Shown piece by piece: positions 4,902 to 6,553 of a stretch of 6,553 nucleotides of DNA. The notes below the pieces were generated by a model. That model was not told the DNA's origin, ran no database searches, and saw only the letters and a program-made list of their open reading frames with translations. Within the stretch, counting starts at the first letter, position 1. Each line of letters begins with the position of its first letter. The DNA lies in NCBI GenBank assembly GCA_964343365.1, contig CAYFJI010000103.1, forward strand, positions 1 to 6,553, given 5' to 3'. This stretch comes from CAJXWH01 sp964343365 (GTDB lineage Bacteria > Pseudomonadota > Gammaproteobacteria > Arenicellales > UBA868). Made by a program: the position numbers and the translations under genes.

Positions 4902-5880
4902 TTAATTTGACTACCCTTTTTGTTTTTGATGATTTTTTTGCATTTAATGCAATTTTTAATGTATTGATACCATCACATATAGGATTCAATGATTTTTCTT
5001 GGTTTTTTAGACATTTTATGAAATGATTTAATTCATCAATGTATGTCTGGTTAATATCGAATTTTTTTAACAAGAGTATATTTTTCCAGCGATTATTTTT
5101 ATAATTATATAATTTTACGGAATTGGTTGTATAATCCCATTGAATAATACCTTTCGAACCTACAATTTTACATCCTCTAGACAGAGACTTTTGGAAAAAA
5201 TTCAGATGTATTTCAGCCACAATTTTATTTTTAAAATGAAGTAAAAGTGATGAAAAATCATCAGCTGTTACTTTTAAGTTAGATATTTTTTCTGTCACAG
5301 AAAAAATATCTTTTGGCATTCCAAATAACCAGTATAAATAATCAATTTCATGGATTGATGTTAGTAGTACACCTCCTCCAAGATTCTTTTTTGCTGCATA
5401 ACTATTTTCATATTTTTCATTTGGATGCCAATCAGGTAGATATGAAGCATGTTCAGCGCGTATAAAAAATATTTTTCCTATAGTTTTATCATCCAACAAT
5501 TTTTTTATTTTTTGTATGCAAGGATGGAATCTTAGATTACAACCAATTAAGGTAACCAATTTTTTATTTTTAGTAATTTTTTGTAAATGTTCTGTGTTGG
5601 ATAATGTATTTGAGAGTGGTTTTTCAATTAACAGGTGAATCCCAGAATTTGCTAAAACAAGAGAATTCTGTATATGCCTACTAGTAACAGAACAGATTAT
5701 TGCAGCATCAGGTTTTTCCTTAATTGCATCACGAATATTTTTAAAAAATTCACATTTGTTATGGGTTCGAGCATGTTTTCTAACAGAAGAATAAACAAGA
5801 ATCTCAATATCAGGAATTTTTAGTAAATTTTCTATATGTCGTTTTGCAATTGACCCATAACCTACAACTAATATCTTCAA
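4894..5880 (-). CDS. Gfo/Idh/MocA-family NAD(P)-dependent sugar oxidoreductase
   Basis: A complete 328-residue protein with an N-terminal Rossmann domain and a C-terminal alpha/beta domain. Seen: VVGYGSIAKRH (5-15), the family EKP triad at 86-88 (Lys87), a conserved LPDWHPNEKYENSY stretch (148-161), LGGG at 167-170 and IHEIDYLYWLFG (176-187), where His177 is the usual catalytic histidine. The Asp normally four residues before it is absent (Leu173, then Thr174), so the reaction may differ from that of typical dehydrogenases. The start is TTG: in-frame TAG at 5895-5893 leaves TTG 5880 as the only start before the Rossmann strand, and AGGAG lies 9 nt upstream. It overlaps the SDR gene by 8 nt and follows the GT-B-like gene by 69 nt. 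It probably works with the SDR on a nucleotide- or phosphate-linked sugar of the glycan. It also carries a 31-bp palindrome. Family sure, substrate unknown. Confidence 0.93.
   Translation of the reverse strand: MKILVVGYGSIAKRHIENLLKIPDIEILVYSSVRKHARTHNKCEFFKNIRDAIKEKPDAAIICSVTSRHIQNSLVLANSGIHLLIEKPLSNTLSNTEHLQKITKNKKLVTLIGCNLRFHPCIQKIKKLLDDKTIGKIFFIRAEHASYLPDWHPNEKYENSYAAKKNLGGGVLLTSIHEIDYLYWLFGMPKDIFSVTEKISNLKVTADDFSSLLLHFKNKIVAEIHLNFFQKSLSRGCKIVGSKGIIQWDYTTNSVKLYNYKNNRWKNILLLKKFDINQTYIDELNHFIKCLKNQEKSLNPICDGINTLKIALNAKKSSKTKRVVKLNE
5281..5311. repeat. 31-bp perfect inverted repeat inside the Gfo/Idh/MocA gene
   Basis: The arm AGATATTTTTTCTGT (5281-5295) and its exact reverse complement (5297-5311) flank one central base, C at 5296. 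As RNA it would form a 14-bp stem with a 3-nt loop. It lies over codons 191-200 (DIFSVTEKIS) plus the last base of codon 190. On the plus strand it runs directly into further T residues (5312-5314). Its length is well beyond what AT-rich composition would give by chance. Function unknown. Confidence 0.92.
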
Positions 5881-5889
5881 GTACTGTAA

Positions 5890-5894
5890 CTCCT
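5890..5894 (-). promoter_or_regulatory. Ribosome binding site for the TTG start of the Gfo/Idh/MocA gene
   Basis: On the minus strand AGGAG stands 9 nt before TTG 5880. Its upstream end overlaps an in-frame TAG (5895-5893), which rules out any longer N-terminus. The site therefore supports the TTG start. Confidence 0.7.
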
Positions 5895-5916
5895 AAACAT
5901 CTGTTTTTATCTTTGA

Positions 5917-5926
5917 CTATACTTTT
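5917..5926 (-). promoter_or_regulatory. Possible TATA box in the 69-nt gap before the Gfo/Idh/MocA gene
   Basis: On the minus strand AAAAGTATAG ends 36 nt before the TTG start. Normal archaeal spacing would put the transcription start about 12-18 nt before the TTG, at or near the AGGAG site, so a short leader that includes it is possible. This fits a leadered message, unlike the neuB and GNAT genes. Weak evidence; read-through from the GT-B-like gene is equally possible. Confidence 0.25.
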
Positions 5927-5949
5927 CCATGGTTTTTAGAATTCACGAA

Positions 5950-6553
5950 TTAGAGATTGCTAATCAGATCAGAAATTTTTGAAGATGCAGTACCTTGATA
6001 GCTCATGTAATTATTTACAAATTCTCGGGATTTGTGAATAAGTTTTTGTCTATAATCGTCATCAGAGAGAATTTTTTTAACTCCACCTTCAATCTCAGAT
6101 ATTTCAGAGATTGCCATAATTGCACCAGAATTTACAATAGATATATCATTAGCCCATTCTTCAACTTGTAGTGTAATCACAGGCACGTCAAGTATTATGG
6201 ATTCCAAAGCTACTGTGGAATTATTGAAGGTAATAACCAGATCACAGTCAGCGATTAGTTTTTCAAGATTTTGTGTATGTGAAATTTTTATTTTTGGATC
6301 AATTTCGTGTAAAACATTGATAATATCATTTAAAGAATCATTAACAGGATGAGGTTTAACAATTAATTCCTTGTCAGGAAATTTTTTAATCACCCTATAC
6401 ACTTCTTTAACAAACTCGTTAAATTTAATGAAATAATCTATAGTTGAAAAATTAGTATCATAATTAGATATCACTGTTGTTGCAAGTAAAATTTTACCAG
6501 ATTTTTTTTTATTATTATAGGTAAAAAATTTATCATGGCGGGGACTTCCAGTA
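5950..6553 (-). CDS. GT-B-like surface polysaccharide protein (probable glycosyltransferase), N-terminus cut by window edge
   Basis: The C-terminal 200 residues are visible. The frame is open from the right edge to TAA at 5952-5950. A GTG at 6474-6472 is inside the gene, not its start, because 26 good residues precede it, including TGSPRHDKFF at the very edge, a motif seen in capsule/CDP-glycerol-transferase-like and epimerase-like GT-B proteins. In fragment numbering there is VKPHP at 65-69, a DLVITF strand at 104-109, NNSTVALES at 110-118 and DVPVI at 122-126, the typical nucleotide-sugar-binding half of a GT-B fold. Lys-Pro-His-Pro plus a downstream Ser-Thr motif also occurs in bacterial sialyltransferases and capsule synthesis proteins, so a role in transferring the CMP-acid made next door is possible. 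It does not show the conserved C-terminal signature of hydrolysing UDP-GlcNAc 2-epimerases. Broad class likely, exact activity unknown. Confidence 0.75.
   Translation of the reverse strand, partial: TGSPRHDKFFTYNNKKKSGKILLATTVISNYDTNFSTIDYFIKFNEFVKEVYRVIKKFPDKELIVKPHPVNDSLNDIINVLHEIDPKIKISHTQNLEKLIADCDLVITFNNSTVALESIILDVPVITLQVEEWANDISIVNSGAIMAISEISEIEGGVKKILSDDDYRQKLIHKSREFVNNYMSYQGTASSKISDLISNL

Noticed and set aside
4618..4905. Plus-strand 95-codon open frame
   Set aside because: Antisense to the N-terminal Rossmann part of the SDR gene; a Ser/Leu-rich shadow.
6472..6474. GTG as the start of the right-edge gene
   Set aside because: The frame continues 26 codons upstream to the edge and includes the family-like TGSPRHD motif, so the true start is outside the window.
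5950..6553. Right-edge gene as LegG/NeuC hydrolysing UDP-GlcNAc 2-epimerase
   Set aside because: The C-terminal region does not show the conserved NIG-x-RQ-x-GR-type segment of that family, and the KPHP plus NNST pattern fits other GT-B proteins better.
1..6553. CRISPR arrays, tRNA or rRNA genes, insertion sequences, toxin-antitoxin or defence genes
   Set aside because: I looked for regularly spaced repeats, tRNA-like cloverleaf cores, transposase motifs and terminal repeats and saw none; the window is almost fully occupied by glycan genes.

Overview
The window is a strongly AT-rich stretch holding part of a surface-glycan locus centred on a nonulosonic (sialic-acid-like) acid pathway. The best guess for the host is a marine ammonia-oxidising archaeon (Nitrososphaerota/Thaumarchaeota, Nitrosopumilus-like). 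The reasons are the low G+C, proteins rich in Lys/Asn/Ile, TATA-like boxes about 20-35 nt before several ATG starts that have no ribosome binding site (typical of leaderless archaeal mRNAs), and a mosaic of short polysaccharide genes. This is inference: there is no rRNA or other phylogenetic marker here, and an AT-rich bacterium cannot be excluded.

Layout. Left block, minus strand, transcribed 3316 to 1: a NeuB-family synthase (2279-3316), a GNAT acetyltransferase (1676-2230), a DegT/DnrJ/EryC1/StrS PLP aminotransferase (526-1617), and a sugar-isomerase-like TIM-barrel protein (523 running off the left edge). Middle, plus strand: a single NeuA-type cytidylyltransferase (3404-4096), divergent from neuB across an 87-nt gap and convergent with the next gene with one base between the stop codons. 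Right block, minus strand: a GT-B-like polysaccharide protein cut by the right edge (5950-6553), a Gfo/Idh/MocA oxidoreductase (4894-5880), and a PtmA-like short-chain dehydrogenase (4098-4901) that overlaps it by 8 nt. Coding density is very high and no gene-free stretch exceeds 90 nt.

How the genes may work together. By family knowledge, the aminotransferase and the GNAT enzyme would put an N-acyl amino group on a nucleotide-linked 4-keto-6-deoxy sugar. NeuB would condense the freed hexose with phosphoenolpyruvate to a nine-carbon acid, and NeuA would activate it as the CMP-sugar. The Glu in the EDAAEG motif of the aminotransferase fits LegC/perosamine-synthetase enzymes better than PseC, so a legionaminic-type acid is favoured, but the substrate is not proven. 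The 4,6-dehydratase and the hydrolysing 2-epimerase/UDP-sugar hydrolase that such a pathway needs are not in the window. The SDR and Gfo/Idh/MocA pair may make or modify a partner sugar, and the GT-B-like protein may transfer or polymerise the product.

Beyond the genes, two perfect palindromes (24 bp inside neuB, 31 bp inside the Gfo/Idh/MocA gene) are longer than base composition would predict. The two genes that start with TTG are also the only two with a clear GGAG ribosome binding site.
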